64,000 nucleotides of DNA from JBHGAV01 sp041946685. Lineage in GTDB: Bacteria > Acidobacteriota > Terriglobia > Bryobacterales > Bryobacteraceae. Below are positions 1-7,553 of the stretch, in pieces. The notes below the pieces were generated by a model. The model worked only from the letters and a program-made list of their open reading frames with translations. It ran no database searches and was not told the origin of the DNA. The stretch spans positions 1 to 64,000 of the forward strand of contig JBHGAV010000007.1 in NCBI GenBank assembly GCA_041946685.1, written 5' to 3'. The translations under genes were made by a program, and so were the position numbers. Numbering within the stretch: the stretch's first letter is position 1; every line of letters begins with the position of its first letter.

Positions 1-51
1 ACGCCGGACAAGAGCGCCATTCCGATGGAGGAGGAGTTCAAAGAGTTCTGA
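1..51 (+). CDS. C-terminal end of a probable methyl-accepting chemotaxis protein (partial)
   Basis: Only the last 16 codons and a TGA stop are inside the window. The tail is acidic and aromatic and ends in residues EEEFKEF. Many chemoreceptors end in a short tail of this kind (acidic residues, then a phenylalanine), which tethers CheR or CheB. The neighbour downstream is a complete chemotaxis operon, which supports the reading. The identification rests on a very short stretch and on context, so it is tentative. Confidence 0.45.
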   Translation, partial: TPDKSAIPMEEEFKEF

Positions 52-76
52 GCCGAGCCAAGGTACTCTCCTGCGG

Positions 77-109
77 CCGGGGAGGAAGGCGGCGGCGCCG
101 CCTCCCCGG
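77..109 (+). terminator. GC-rich hairpin after the chemoreceptor end
   Basis: A perfect 9-bp inverted repeat (CCGGGGAGG at 77-85, CCTCCCCGG at 101-109) encloses a 15-base GC-rich loop, 25 bases after the stop of the partial gene. It is followed by CTATTTGT rather than a clean run of T. It fits a transcription terminator in a high-GC genome, but the weak T tract leaves this unproven. Confidence 0.5.
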
Positions 110-120
110 TCTATTTGTCC

Positions 121-255
121 CGCCGGTTTGCGTATCCCGCCACAAGGCCGCCCCAGCCGGGCCGCGAAGCCTGCGACTCAGGCAAACACCCTAGGCCTCG
201 GGAGCGGGTGTCCTAGTACGCTTCATGCTTGCCCAATAGGAGTTTTCCCCCCATC
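121..255 (+). other. Untranslated stretch with two short stem-loops upstream of a small secreted protein
   Basis: No gene is seen here. Two adjacent inverted repeats are present: GCCTG/CAGGC (169-173 and 179-183) and ACACCC/GGGTGT (186-191 and 206-211). The stretch may be the 5' leader of the gene starting at 261. Its shape is loosely reminiscent of a GEMM riboswitch, but the GNRA loop and conserved core are missing, so no riboswitch is claimed. Confidence 0.3.
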
Positions 256-260
256 ATGGA

Positions 261-578
261 GTGGTGATAGGGGAGACGCCTGCGAGATGGTGCGTTCTGC
301 TGCTCATGGCGGCCGTTCCATGTTCCTGGGGCGAGACGGGAAAGCCGCCGTGCAATGCCCGGAACCGCGGACGGGTATGGCCGGAGGGAGCACTTCTGGA
401 CCGAGCCATCGCGCAGCAGGCGGACGGTTGCGGTCAACCCGAGATATGCACCGCCGGCCGCTGGCGGTACCGCTGGCAGCCGCTCACGGTTCACGTCAGC
501 CGGCTTGGCCGGAAGTCCAAGCATGAGGAGCCCTGCGGCGAGCGGGCTCGAGCCTCCAGCCGATCGCATCCCAGGTAA
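261..578 (+). CDS. Small secreted protein with paired cysteines, function unknown
   Basis: This 105-residue product starts with GTG. Its N-terminus looks like a signal peptide: an arginine, then a hydrophobic run (WCVLLLMAAVPCSWG) ending near residue 25. The mature part has cysteine-containing motifs (PPCNARNRGRVWPE, GQPEICTAGRWRYRWQPLTVHVS) that resemble small secreted proteins I have seen in acidobacterial genomes. That resemblance is from memory and is not verified. The last 20 or so residues are arginine-rich and look unconserved. Competing reading frames on both strands here lack such features. No function can be assigned. Confidence 0.5.
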   Translation: MVIGETPARWCVLLLMAAVPCSWGETGKPPCNARNRGRVWPEGALLDRAIAQQADGCGQPEICTAGRWRYRWQPLTVHVSRLGRKSKHEEPCGERARASSRSHPR

Positions 579-593
579 TTCGCCTGCCGCCGG

Positions 594-682
594 CCTTCAC
601 CTCTCCTAAGAATCCAGCCACAAACCTCCGATAGGAAGAGTTGGGACAGGCATCCCGCCGCGGGAATGCTGAGAGGTGAAGG
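594..682 (+). promoter_or_regulatory. Long inverted repeat in the leader of the chemotaxis operon
   Basis: A perfect 12-bp inverted repeat (CCTTCACCTCTC at 594-605, GAGAGGTGAAGG at 671-682) brackets 65 bases. Inside it is a second stem near 648-668 (CCCGC-C-GCGGG, flanked by GCAT/ATGC with one bulge). The RNA would fold into a long two-part hairpin ending about 25 bases before the ribosome-binding site of cheW. It could be a regulatory leader for the chemotaxis operon, or the terminator of the small gene before it. The sequence does not decide between these. Confidence 0.45.
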
Positions 683-717
683 AGGCCCCCGCGGGAATCC
701 GGCAGCAAGGAGAGCAT

Positions 718-1239
718 GTGCAAACTTCATTAGTCTCGACGGACGACAAGAGCCCCATCGCGAAGGCTGACGAGCGGGCGGGCAAGTACCTGGTATTCCA
801 GTTGGGCCGTGAGGAGTTCGGCATTCGAGTGCTGAAGGTCCGGGAGATCATGGGCGTTCAGGACATCACGGCCGTGCCTCAGACGCCGGCCCACGTCAAA
901 GGTGTGATCAACTTACGCGGCAAGGTCATTCCGGTGGTGGACCTCCGGCTGAAGTTCGGGCTGCCGGAGATCGAGTACACGCAGCGCACGTGCATCATCG
1001 TGGTGCAGGTGCAAGGGGAGGCGACAACCATGCTCATGGGGATCGTAGTGGACGGGGTGGCTGAGGTGCTGAACCTGACCGCGTCGGAGATCGAGGACAC
1101 ACCCGACTTCGGGCAGGGGGTGGCGACCCCTTACCTGCTGGGCATGGCCAAGATCAAGGGCAAGGTGAAGATCCTGCTCGACATCAACCAAGTGCTGACA
1201 AACCAGGACTTGCAGGGGCTGGAGGCCGTGCTGCAGTAG
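718..1239 (+). CDS. cheW: Chemotaxis adaptor protein CheW
   Basis: CheW is the cytoplasmic scaffold that couples chemoreceptors to the kinase CheA. The 173-residue product is essentially one CheW domain, recognisable from KYLVFQLGREEFGIRVLKV, VKGVINLRGKVIPVVDLR and the late motif YLLGMAKIKGKVKILLDI. Start choice: GTG at 718 has AAGGAGA at 707-713. An earlier in-frame GTG at 676 lies inside the leader hairpin and would add 14 unconserved residues. cheA follows after a 121-base gap with no visible feature, and the remaining che genes overlap, so this is probably the first gene of the operon. Confidence 0.93.
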   Translation: MQTSLVSTDDKSPIAKADERAGKYLVFQLGREEFGIRVLKVREIMGVQDITAVPQTPAHVKGVINLRGKVIPVVDLRLKFGLPEIEYTQRTCIIVVQVQGEATTMLMGIVVDGVAEVLNLTASEIEDTPDFGQGVATPYLLGMAKIKGKVKILLDINQVLTNQDLQGLEAVLQ

Positions 1240-1360
1240 AAGCGGCCGCGCGGGCGGTGGCGCACCCCGACGCCAGCGCCGGCGGCGAGCGCCATTCCGC
1301 TCCGGGAAAGGTCCGGGGAGTTGTTTGGCGCTCTCACACAGGTTCTCCACGAGGAGCAGT

Positions 1361-3511
1361 ATGGCCGAGACAGGCGATCATGCGGAAACGGGCTCCCAGT
1401 TGCGGGAGCGAATCGACGAACTGGCTACACGGCTGGTGGTGGAAGGCATCCAGGACGATTTTGCGGCCGACCTCATCCGATTGAGCGAGCAGGCCGGCGC
1501 CAGAGGCTGCCAGAAGACGGCGCAGATCGCCTCGGGACTGGCGGAACAGACGCGAGCGGCGGGGAAAGGGAAGAAGCGGGCGGCGCTCGAGGAAGTGCTG
1601 CGCGGCGGAATCGCGGCGCTGCAAAGCGCGCTGGAGGAGGAATCACGCGCGGCTGGCGCAGATGCGGGCGAGCCAGACCCGCCTCCTCCCGCCCCGCCGG
1701 CGCCCGCGGCGGCGAACTCGCTGGCGCAGGATCCCGAACTGGTCAACGACTTCATTGTGGAAGCCAGGGAACACCTAGCTTCCATCGAGAGCCGGATGCT
1801 CACTTTGGAGCAGAATCCGTCCGACATGGAGGCAATCAACGCGGTCTTCCGCGGCTTCCATACGATCAAGGGCCTGGCGGGCTTTCTGGAATTTGCGGTC
1901 ATTCAGGAGGTCGCCCATGATGTGGAGTCACTGCTCGATCTGGCCAGAAACTCCAAACTCGCGATCACTCCTCGTGTGGTTGACCTGGTTCTGGGGAGTG
2001 CCGACTACCTGAAGGCTGCGGTAGCGGAGGTGGAGGCGGCGCTTGGCAACCAGGCTCCCCAGCCCGCGGGGGACCACCGGCCTCTGCTGTCGAAGATCCA
2101 GGCGCTCGCCGCACAGACACAGGGAGAGCAGGAGCAGCCTCCGGCAGAGGCGCCGCCTCCCGCCCCGGCGGGCGTCGAGGTGGCCGCCGCTCCGGTGGCG
2201 GAGGCGGTTGCGCGACTGGAGACGGAGGCGCTTCCGGGAGCCGCCGCCCAACCACCAGCTCCTCCCGCCGCCGAACCGACGCCGGCGGTGACGCAGGCGC
2301 GCAGCACCGCGCCCAAGCCGGCCGACGCGGCCTCGGTGCGGGTGGAAACGAGCAAGCTGGACTACCTGATGGACATGGTGGGAGAGCTGGTCATCGCCCA
2401 GTCGCTCATCCGCCACAATCCGCGGCTGGCGGCGCTGCAGGATTCCCGGCTGCAAGGGGACATCTCACAACTGGCGCGCATCACCGGCGAGGTGCAGCGC
2501 ACGACGATGAGCATGCGCATGCTGCCCATCGGACAGCTCTTCCAGCGCACGGCGAGGCTGGTTCGCGACCTGTCGCGGAAGGCGGCGAAGCAGGTCGAAC
2601 TCGAAACCAGCGGGGAGGACACGGAACTGGACAAGTCCATTGCCGAGGAACTGGCCGATCCGCTGATGCACATGGTCCGGAACTCGATCGACCACGGCAT
2701 CGAGCCGGCCGAGGTTCGGGCGGCGGCAGGCAAAAGCCCCACGGCGCGCGTGCGTCTGGCGGCGTATCACCAAGGCGGCCAGATCGTTGTCGAGATCTCC
2801 GATGACGGCCGTGGACTGGACAAGCAGAAGATCCTGGCCAAGGCGGTCGAGAGGGGCCTCGTACAGGACGAAGCGCAGCTCTCGGAGAACGAAATCTTCC
2901 ACCTGATTTTCGAGCCGGGTTTCTCCACGGCGGCGCAGGTCACCGACATTTCAGGCCGCGGAGTGGGCATGGACGTAGTGCGGCGGCACGTGCAAAAGCT
3001 GCGGGGCCGCATCGACATCCAATCCAAGCCTGGACAAGGGACCACCTTTCTGCTCAAGCTGCCGCTGACGCTGGCCATCATCGAGGGGCTGGTGGTGGTG
3101 GTCGGCGAGTACCGGTATATCATTCCGATCTTTGCGGTGAGGGAGATGTTCCGTCCCACACCGGAGGTGCTTTCCACGGTGCAAGGCCGCGAGGAGATGG
3201 CGATGGTGCGGGGGAGGCTACTGCCGGTGGTGAGGCTGCACCAGCGCTTCGGCGTACGCCCTCGGAGCGAAGACCCTTGCGAGGGTCTGCTGGCGGTGGC
3301 CGAAAGCGAGGGGAAGCTGTTCTGCGTTCTAGTCGACGACGTGGTCGGCAAGCAGGAGGTGGTGATCAAGAGCCTCGGCGAGAGCCTTAAGAACATCGCC
3401 GGGATCGCGGGGGGAGCCATCCTGGGAGACGGCCGAGTGGGTCTGATTCTGGACATGGAAGGCTTGCACAAGGGAGCCAGCCGGGAGCGACATGCTCAAG
3501 ACCGAGACTGA
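1361..3511 (+). CDS. cheA: Chemotaxis sensor histidine kinase CheA
   Basis: CheA autophosphorylates and passes phosphate to CheY and CheB under receptor control. The product has 716 residues. Residues 1-110 are helical and Hpt-like but show no phospho-histidine motif. A Pro/Ala linker follows. The active Hpt domain carries FHTIKG with His167. After a second linker come the dimerisation helices (about 330, SKLDYLMDMVGELV), the ATPase domain (N box MVRNSIDHGIE near 441, G1 SDDGRGLD, F box FEPGFSTA, G2 SGRGVGMDVV) and a C-terminal CheW-like domain from about 575. ATG 1361 follows GAGGAG. The 3' end overlaps cheR by 20 bases. Confidence 0.95.
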   Translation: MAETGDHAETGSQLRERIDELATRLVVEGIQDDFAADLIRLSEQAGARGCQKTAQIASGLAEQTRAAGKGKKRAALEEVLRGGIAALQSALEEESRAAGADAGEPDPPPPAPPAPAAANSLAQDPELVNDFIVEAREHLASIESRMLTLEQNPSDMEAINAVFRGFHTIKGLAGFLEFAVIQEVAHDVESLLDLARNSKLAITPRVVDLVLGSADYLKAAVAEVEAALGNQAPQPAGDHRPLLSKIQALAAQTQGEQEQPPAEAPPPAPAGVEVAAAPVAEAVARLETEALPGAAAQPPAPPAAEPTPAVTQARSTAPKPADAASVRVETSKLDYLMDMVGELVIAQSLIRHNPRLAALQDSRLQGDISQLARITGEVQRTTMSMRMLPIGQLFQRTARLVRDLSRKAAKQVELETSGEDTELDKSIAEELADPLMHMVRNSIDHGIEPAEVRAAAGKSPTARVRLAAYHQGGQIVVEISDDGRGLDKQKILAKAVERGLVQDEAQLSENEIFHLIFEPGFSTAAQVTDISGRGVGMDVVRRHVQKLRGRIDIQSKPGQGTTFLLKLPLTLAIIEGLVVVVGEYRYIIPIFAVREMFRPTPEVLSTVQGREEMAMVRGRLLPVVRLHQRFGVRPRSEDPCEGLLAVAESEGKLFCVLVDDVVGKQEVVIKSLGESLKNIAGIAGGAILGDGRVGLILDMEGLHKGASRERHAQDRD

Positions 3512-4364
3512 CATCAAGCCTCTGACGACGCGCGAGTTCGAGCAGTTCCGCAAGCTGGCCTACGAGCAGTTCGGGCTGGATCTGAGGGAAGGTAAAGAGA
3601 CGCTGGTTTCGGCGAGGCTGGGCAAGAAGATCCGTCAACTGAACTTCCGGTCCTTTCAGGAGTACTACCGCCACGTGCTCGAAGACCGCACCGGCGAGGC
3701 GCTGGTCGCCCTGATCGACGCGCTCACGACCAACCATACGAGCTTCTTCCGGGAGCCCGCGCATTTTGACTATCTGGGCGAAGTCATCCAAAGCCGGATG
3801 CGGGACCGCGAGCCCATCCGCATCTGGAGCGCCGCCTGCTCGACCGGAGAAGAGCCCTACTCGATCGCCTTCTGTCTGCGGGACCATCTCGGCGAGGAGG
3901 CTCTAAGCAGGGTCCGCATCCTGGCGACGGACATCTCCACCAAGGTGCTGGACAACGCACGGCGGGGGACATACCCGGCGGAGCGCTTCGACGGCGTTCC
4001 CAAGCAGCAATTGCGCCGGTATGTGCTTAAGGGAGAAGGCCGCTGGCAGGATTGGTATCTGGTGAGGCCGGAACTGAGGGCGATGGTCGAATTCCGGCGG
4101 CTGAATCTGATGGAATCCTGCAGCCACCTGGGGACCTTTTTCGCAATCTTCTGCCGGAACGTAATGATCTACTTCGACAAGCCCACACAGCAGAATCTGG
4201 TGAACCGCCTGGCCGGATGCCTGGAGCCGGGGGGGCATCTGCTCATCGGCCACTCGGAGAGCCTGAACGCAATCGAGCACCAACTGAAGTACGTCCGGCC
4301 CGCGACGTACCGGAAGCCGGAGTCCAGTCACACGAGCGCACAAGGAGGACGAGGCAGGCGATGA
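3492..4364 (+). CDS. cheR: Chemotaxis protein methyltransferase CheR
   Basis: CheR methylates glutamates on chemoreceptors using S-adenosylmethionine. The 290-residue product has the N-terminal helical domain with NHTSFFREP and the SAM-binding motif IWSAACSTGEEPYS. Further hallmarks are ILATDIS, the FCRNVMIYF motif and GGHLLIGHSES near the end. The gene starts inside the 3' end of cheA and its stop overlaps the start of cheD (ATGA), which indicates translational coupling. Length and motif order are normal for the family. Confidence 0.95.
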   Translation: MLKTETDIKPLTTREFEQFRKLAYEQFGLDLREGKETLVSARLGKKIRQLNFRSFQEYYRHVLEDRTGEALVALIDALTTNHTSFFREPAHFDYLGEVIQSRMRDREPIRIWSAACSTGEEPYSIAFCLRDHLGEEALSRVRILATDISTKVLDNARRGTYPAERFDGVPKQQLRRYVLKGEGRWQDWYLVRPELRAMVEFRRLNLMESCSHLGTFFAIFCRNVMIYFDKPTQQNLVNRLAGCLEPGGHLLIGHSESLNAIEHQLKYVRPATYRKPESSHTSAQGGRGRR

Positions 4365-4876
4365 ACTCACTAGTGGTTGGCGTCGGAGACTGCCTGGTCA
4401 GCAAGGACCCGGAGGGTGTGCTGGTGACCTACGCGCTCGGCTCCTGCATCGCCCTGATGATCCATGATCCGGTGGCGGGGGTCGGCGGGCTGCTCCATTT
4501 CATGCTGCCGGAGTCGAGCCTGGACCGGGCGAAGGCTCAGCAGAACCCCTTCATGTTCGCCGACACCGGGATCCCGCTGCTGTTTCGCACGGCATACGAA
4601 CTGGGGGCGGAGAAGCGCCGGATGCAGGTGGCGGCCGCGGGCGGAGCTCAGGTGCTGGATTCGGAAGGGACCTTCAACATCGGCAAGCGGAACCACCTGG
4701 CGATGCGGAAGATCCTGTGGAAAGCGGGTGTGATGGTCCACGCCGAGGACGTCGGCGGAACATGCTCCAGGACAGTGCGTCTGGAGGTTGCCAGCGGGAG
4801 AATGCTGCTGCGAGGGGCAGGCGAGAAGGAGAGGGAGATACCACTAGCGGCCACTCCCAGGAAAGGAGTCGCATAA
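4361..4876 (+). CDS. cheD: Chemoreceptor glutamine deamidase CheD
   Basis: CheD deamidates specific glutamines in chemoreceptors and in some bacteria is regulated by CheC. The 171-residue product has the catalytic triad of the family: Thr23, Cys29 in YALGSCIAL and His46 in GLLHFMLP. That is the Thermotoga CheD spacing (21/27/44) shifted by two. The FNIGKRN motif is also present. The start ATG overlaps the cheR stop, with AAGGAGG about 15 bases upstream. The stop TAA shares one base with the cheY start. Confidence 0.95.
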   Translation: MNSLVVGVGDCLVSKDPEGVLVTYALGSCIALMIHDPVAGVGGLLHFMLPESSLDRAKAQQNPFMFADTGIPLLFRTAYELGAEKRRMQVAAAGGAQVLDSEGTFNIGKRNHLAMRKILWKAGVMVHAEDVGGTCSRTVRLEVASGRMLLRGAGEKEREIPLAATPRKGVA

Positions 4877-5262
4877 TGGCGTACAACGTCTTGATCGTGG
4901 ATGATTCACCGGCCATGCGCTCATTTGTGCGCCGAGTGCTTGACCTGTCAGGCATAGAAGTCGGCAGTTGCTTCCAGGCCGGCAACGGCCAGGAGGCGCT
5001 CAACCTGCTGCGGGATGAGTGGGTGGATATCGTGCTGACGGACATCAACATGCCGACCATGGATGGCGAGCAGTTCGTGCGCCACTTGGCGGATGACGAT
5101 GCGCTGCGAAGCATCCCGGTGCTGGTGGTGTCGACGGATCGGACCGAGGGCCGGGCACAACAGATGATGATGCTGGGAGCCAAGGGATACGTTGCCAAAC
5201 CATTTCTTCCCGAAACGCTGCGCGAGGAACTGGAGAGGGCGCTGGGGGGTGCGAATGGCTGA
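4876..5262 (+). CDS. cheY: Chemotaxis response regulator CheY
   Basis: This is a single receiver domain of 128 residues with no output domain, as expected for the diffusible regulator of the flagellar or pilus motor. The acidic pocket is Asp9/Asp10 (VDDS), the phosphorylation site is Asp56 (LTDINMP), the switch threonine is in VVSTD and the conserved lysine is in AKPF. AAAGGAG precedes the start. The gene overlaps cheD by one base and cheX by eight, so it is embedded in the operon. Confidence 0.9.
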   Translation: MAYNVLIVDDSPAMRSFVRRVLDLSGIEVGSCFQAGNGQEALNLLRDEWVDIVLTDINMPTMDGEQFVRHLADDDALRSIPVLVVSTDRTEGRAQQMMMLGAKGYVAKPFLPETLREELERALGGANG

Positions 5263-5710
5263 GAACGAGCTGCACCAGATGCTCGCCGACTCGGCGGCCG
5301 AAGTGCTGGAGACGATGTTCTTCACCAGTGTGACAGAGGAGGGGGATCCGCCCACCGCCGCGGGTGAGCCAAGCATATGCGCCAGGTTGTCGTTCCGCGG
5401 CAAGCCACCGGGGCGCTTCGGAGTGTGCGTTTCCATCGAGACTGGACGCAGGATCGCGGCCAGTTTCCTGGGAGCAGAAGAGGAGGAGGTCACTGAGGCG
5501 CAAATCGGCGAGGTGGTCTCGGAGCTGGCCAACATGCTCTGCGGGTCGGTGCTCAGCCGGCTGGAGAGGGAAACCCGCTTCGAGCTCAGCCATCCGGAAC
5601 TCGATCCAGCCGGGAACGGGTGTGCCTTCGACCCGACGGCGGCTCATCGCCTGCTGGCGGTGGAAGGGGGAGCGGTCGCTCTGTGGCTGGAGCTGGAGCA
5701 GAGCTCGTGA
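5255..5710 (+). CDS. CheX/CheC-type CheY-P phosphatase
   Basis: The 151-residue product resembles the CheX family. It has an N-terminal helix with E-x2-LETMFF, a central beta region, and the helix E-VVSELANMLCGSVLSRL. The E-x3-N pattern of that helix matches the catalytic motif of CheX/CheC phosphatases, which dephosphorylate CheY-P. No CheZ is present in the operon, so this protein probably provides signal termination. It overlaps cheY by eight bases and its stop overlaps the cheB start (GTGA). Assignment to CheX rather than CheC rests on the single visible motif. Confidence 0.8.
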   Translation: MAENELHQMLADSAAEVLETMFFTSVTEEGDPPTAAGEPSICARLSFRGKPPGRFGVCVSIETGRRIAASFLGAEEEEVTEAQIGEVVSELANMLCGSVLSRLERETRFELSHPELDPAGNGCAFDPTAAHRLLAVEGGAVALWLELEQSS

Positions 5711-6750
5711 CGTCCGGCGCCAAGATCAGGGTGCTGATCGTAGACGACTCGGCGATCGTGCGCAAGATCCTCAGCGACGCGATCTCCGGGGAGCCGGACA
5801 TGGAGGTCGTGGGCACGGCGCCGGACCCGTTCATCGCCCGCGACAAGATTCTAGCGCTCAAGCCGGACGTGCTGACACTCGATATCGAGATGCCGCGCAT
5901 GGACGGCCTGACGTTCCTGAAGAAGCTGATGCATCACCATCCCCTGCCGGTCATCGTGATCAGCTCGCTCGGACAGGCATCCTGCCAGGCGACGCTCGAT
6001 GCGCTGCGCATAGGGGCAGTCGAGGTGCTGGCCAAGCCGGGTGGGCCTTACTCCGTCGGCGAGTTGCGGTTGAGCCTGGCGGGCAAGATCCGCGCCGCAG
6101 CGGTCTCCCGAATCCGGCGGCCGGCGCCGGATTCGGCAGCGAAGCCCGAGCCATTCACCGCGGCGACAAGGTCCTTCGATCCGGCAACCGTGATCGCCAT
6201 AGGGGCCTCTACGGGCGGGACCGAAGCGATCCAGGTGGTACTCACCGGCATGCCCGCCCGAGGGCCGGGCATCGTGATCACACAACACATCCCTCCGGTC
6301 TTCTCGCGCGCGTTTGCAGACCGGCTGAATCAAATCTGCCCCATGGAGGTGAAGGAAGCCTGCGACGGTGACAGCGTGATTCCCGGCCGGGCACTGATCG
6401 CGCCGGGCAATTTTCACATGCTGCTGCGCAAGTCGGCTCATGGCTACTCGGTGCAGGTCAAAGACGGGCCCCAGGTCTGCTATCAGCGGCCGTCGGTGGA
6501 TGTGCTTTTCAGTTCGGTGGCCGAGGCCGCCGGGGCCAAGGCTGTGGGCGCGTTGCTGACGGGCATGGGGTCGGACGGGGCGCAAGGCATGCTACGGATG
6601 AAGCGGGCGGGCGCGCGCACCATCGCGCAGGACGAGGCAAGCTCGGTGGTCTTCGGGATGCCCAGGGAGGCGATTCGCCTGGGGGCGGCCGACCGCGTGC
6701 TGCCGCTCACGCACATCGCCGGAGCGATCCTCCAGCAGGCGTATCGCTAA
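5707..6750 (+). CDS. cheB: Chemotaxis glutamate methylesterase CheB
   Basis: CheB removes methyl groups from chemoreceptors when phosphorylated. The 347-residue product has an N-terminal receiver (VDDSAIVRK, phospho-Asp in LDIEMPRMDG, Lys in AKPGG), a linker near residue 150, and a C-terminal methylesterase domain. The catalytic triad motifs are Ser in GASTGG, His in TQHIPP and Asp in GMGSDGA. GTG 5707 overlaps the previous stop codon. An earlier frame start at 5620 would lie entirely inside cheX. This is the last gene of the operon and converges with the next gene five bases later. Confidence 0.95.
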   Translation: MTSGAKIRVLIVDDSAIVRKILSDAISGEPDMEVVGTAPDPFIARDKILALKPDVLTLDIEMPRMDGLTFLKKLMHHHPLPVIVISSLGQASCQATLDALRIGAVEVLAKPGGPYSVGELRLSLAGKIRAAAVSRIRRPAPDSAAKPEPFTAATRSFDPATVIAIGASTGGTEAIQVVLTGMPARGPGIVITQHIPPVFSRAFADRLNQICPMEVKEACDGDSVIPGRALIAPGNFHMLLRKSAHGYSVQVKDGPQVCYQRPSVDVLFSSVAEAAGAKAVGALLTGMGSDGAQGMLRMKRAGARTIAQDEASSVVFGMPREAIRLGAADRVLPLTHIAGAILQQAYR

Positions 6751-6755
6751 GCCGG

Positions 6756-7553
6756 TTAAACGCGTGACTTGGCGATAGCGGGGGTCTCGAGTTCGGCCTC
6801 CAGGAGCGGCCGGTCGGGCTGGAGATAATACCGGGTCAGACCGTCCTTCAAGATCGCCATGGCCGTGTCCGGGTCGTCGGCCATCTGGAACAGTTCCAGG
6901 TCCTTCGGGGAGATCATGCCGTGCCGCACCAGAGCCGGGAAATTGAGAATCTCCCTCCAGAATTCGGAGCCGTACAGAACGATGACGATCTTCTTGGCGA
7001 GCTTCTCGGTCTGGGCCAGCGTGAGCAGTTCGGTCAGCTCGTCCAGAGTCCCGAAGCCGCCGGGGAAGACGACCAGGGCCTTGGCCAGGTAGGCAAACCA
7101 GAACTTGCGCATGAAGAAGTAGTGGAATTCGAAAGACAACTCGGGAGTGATGTAAGGATTGGGCCACTGCTCGAAGGGGAGCCCGATGTTCAGCCCGACG
7201 TTCTTGCCGCCGGCGTCCTGCGCGCCGCGGTTAGCGGCTTCCATGATGCCGGGACCGCCGCCGGTGCATACCACGAAGCGGCGCGCGGAGTTTTCCAGGC
7301 TGTCGGACCACTGGGTGACCATCCTCGCCAGCGTCCGCGCCTCCTGGTAATAGCGGCCCATGGGGCCATCCTCGGTCAGTCGGGCCGAGCCAAAGAACAC
7401 GACGGTGTCGCGAATCTTCTGGCGCCGGAAATGGGAGAGGGGCTCCAGGTACTCAGACAGAATCCGGAGTGGACGGGCGTCCGCCGAGTCCAGGAAGGCC
7501 TCGTTCTTGTAGGCCTTGGGACGGCGATTGCGGGCAGCAGTACGTTCAGTCAT
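6756..7553 (-). CDS. LOG-family Rossmann-fold protein (TIGR00730 type)
   Basis: LOG-family enzymes hydrolyse nucleoside 5'-monophosphates at the N-glycosidic bond. Plant and some bacterial members activate cytokinins, and others act on purine nucleotides. The 265-residue product carries CTGGGPGIMEAANRGA and PGGFGTLDELTELLT, the latter matching the family signature PGGxGTxxE. An N-terminal extension of about 40 basic residues precedes the conserved core, as in other large LOG proteins. The gene overlaps the 3' end of lpxD by eight bases, so the two are probably co-transcribed. The true substrate cannot be read from sequence. Confidence 0.85.
   Translation of the reverse strand: MTERTAARNRRPKAYKNEAFLDSADARPLRILSEYLEPLSHFRRQKIRDTVVFFGSARLTEDGPMGRYYQEARTLARMVTQWSDSLENSARRFVVCTGGGPGIMEAANRGAQDAGGKNVGLNIGLPFEQWPNPYITPELSFEFHYFFMRKFWFAYLAKALVVFPGGFGTLDELTELLTLAQTEKLAKKIVIVLYGSEFWREILNFPALVRHGMISPKDLELFQMADDPDTAMAILKDGLTRYYLQPDRPLLEAELETPAIAKSRV

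Noticed and set aside
121..255. Possible GEMM-type (cyclic di-GMP) riboswitch before the small secreted protein
   Set aside because: A GCGAAGCC stretch and two stems look similar at first, but the GNRA tetraloop, its receptor and the conserved closing segment are missing.
128..526. Alternative frame of 132 codons overlapping the small secreted protein
   Set aside because: No ribosome-binding site, no signal peptide and random-looking composition. The frame starting at 261 has better features.
4052..4360. N-terminal extension of CheD
   Set aside because: The extra 103 codons lie wholly inside cheR in another frame. The conserved CheD sequence begins at ATG 4361 with a good ribosome-binding site.
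6742..6777. Inverted repeat TATCGC/GCGATA between cheB and the LOG gene as a shared terminator
   Set aside because: The stem is only six bases, the loop is 24 bases and there is no T run.
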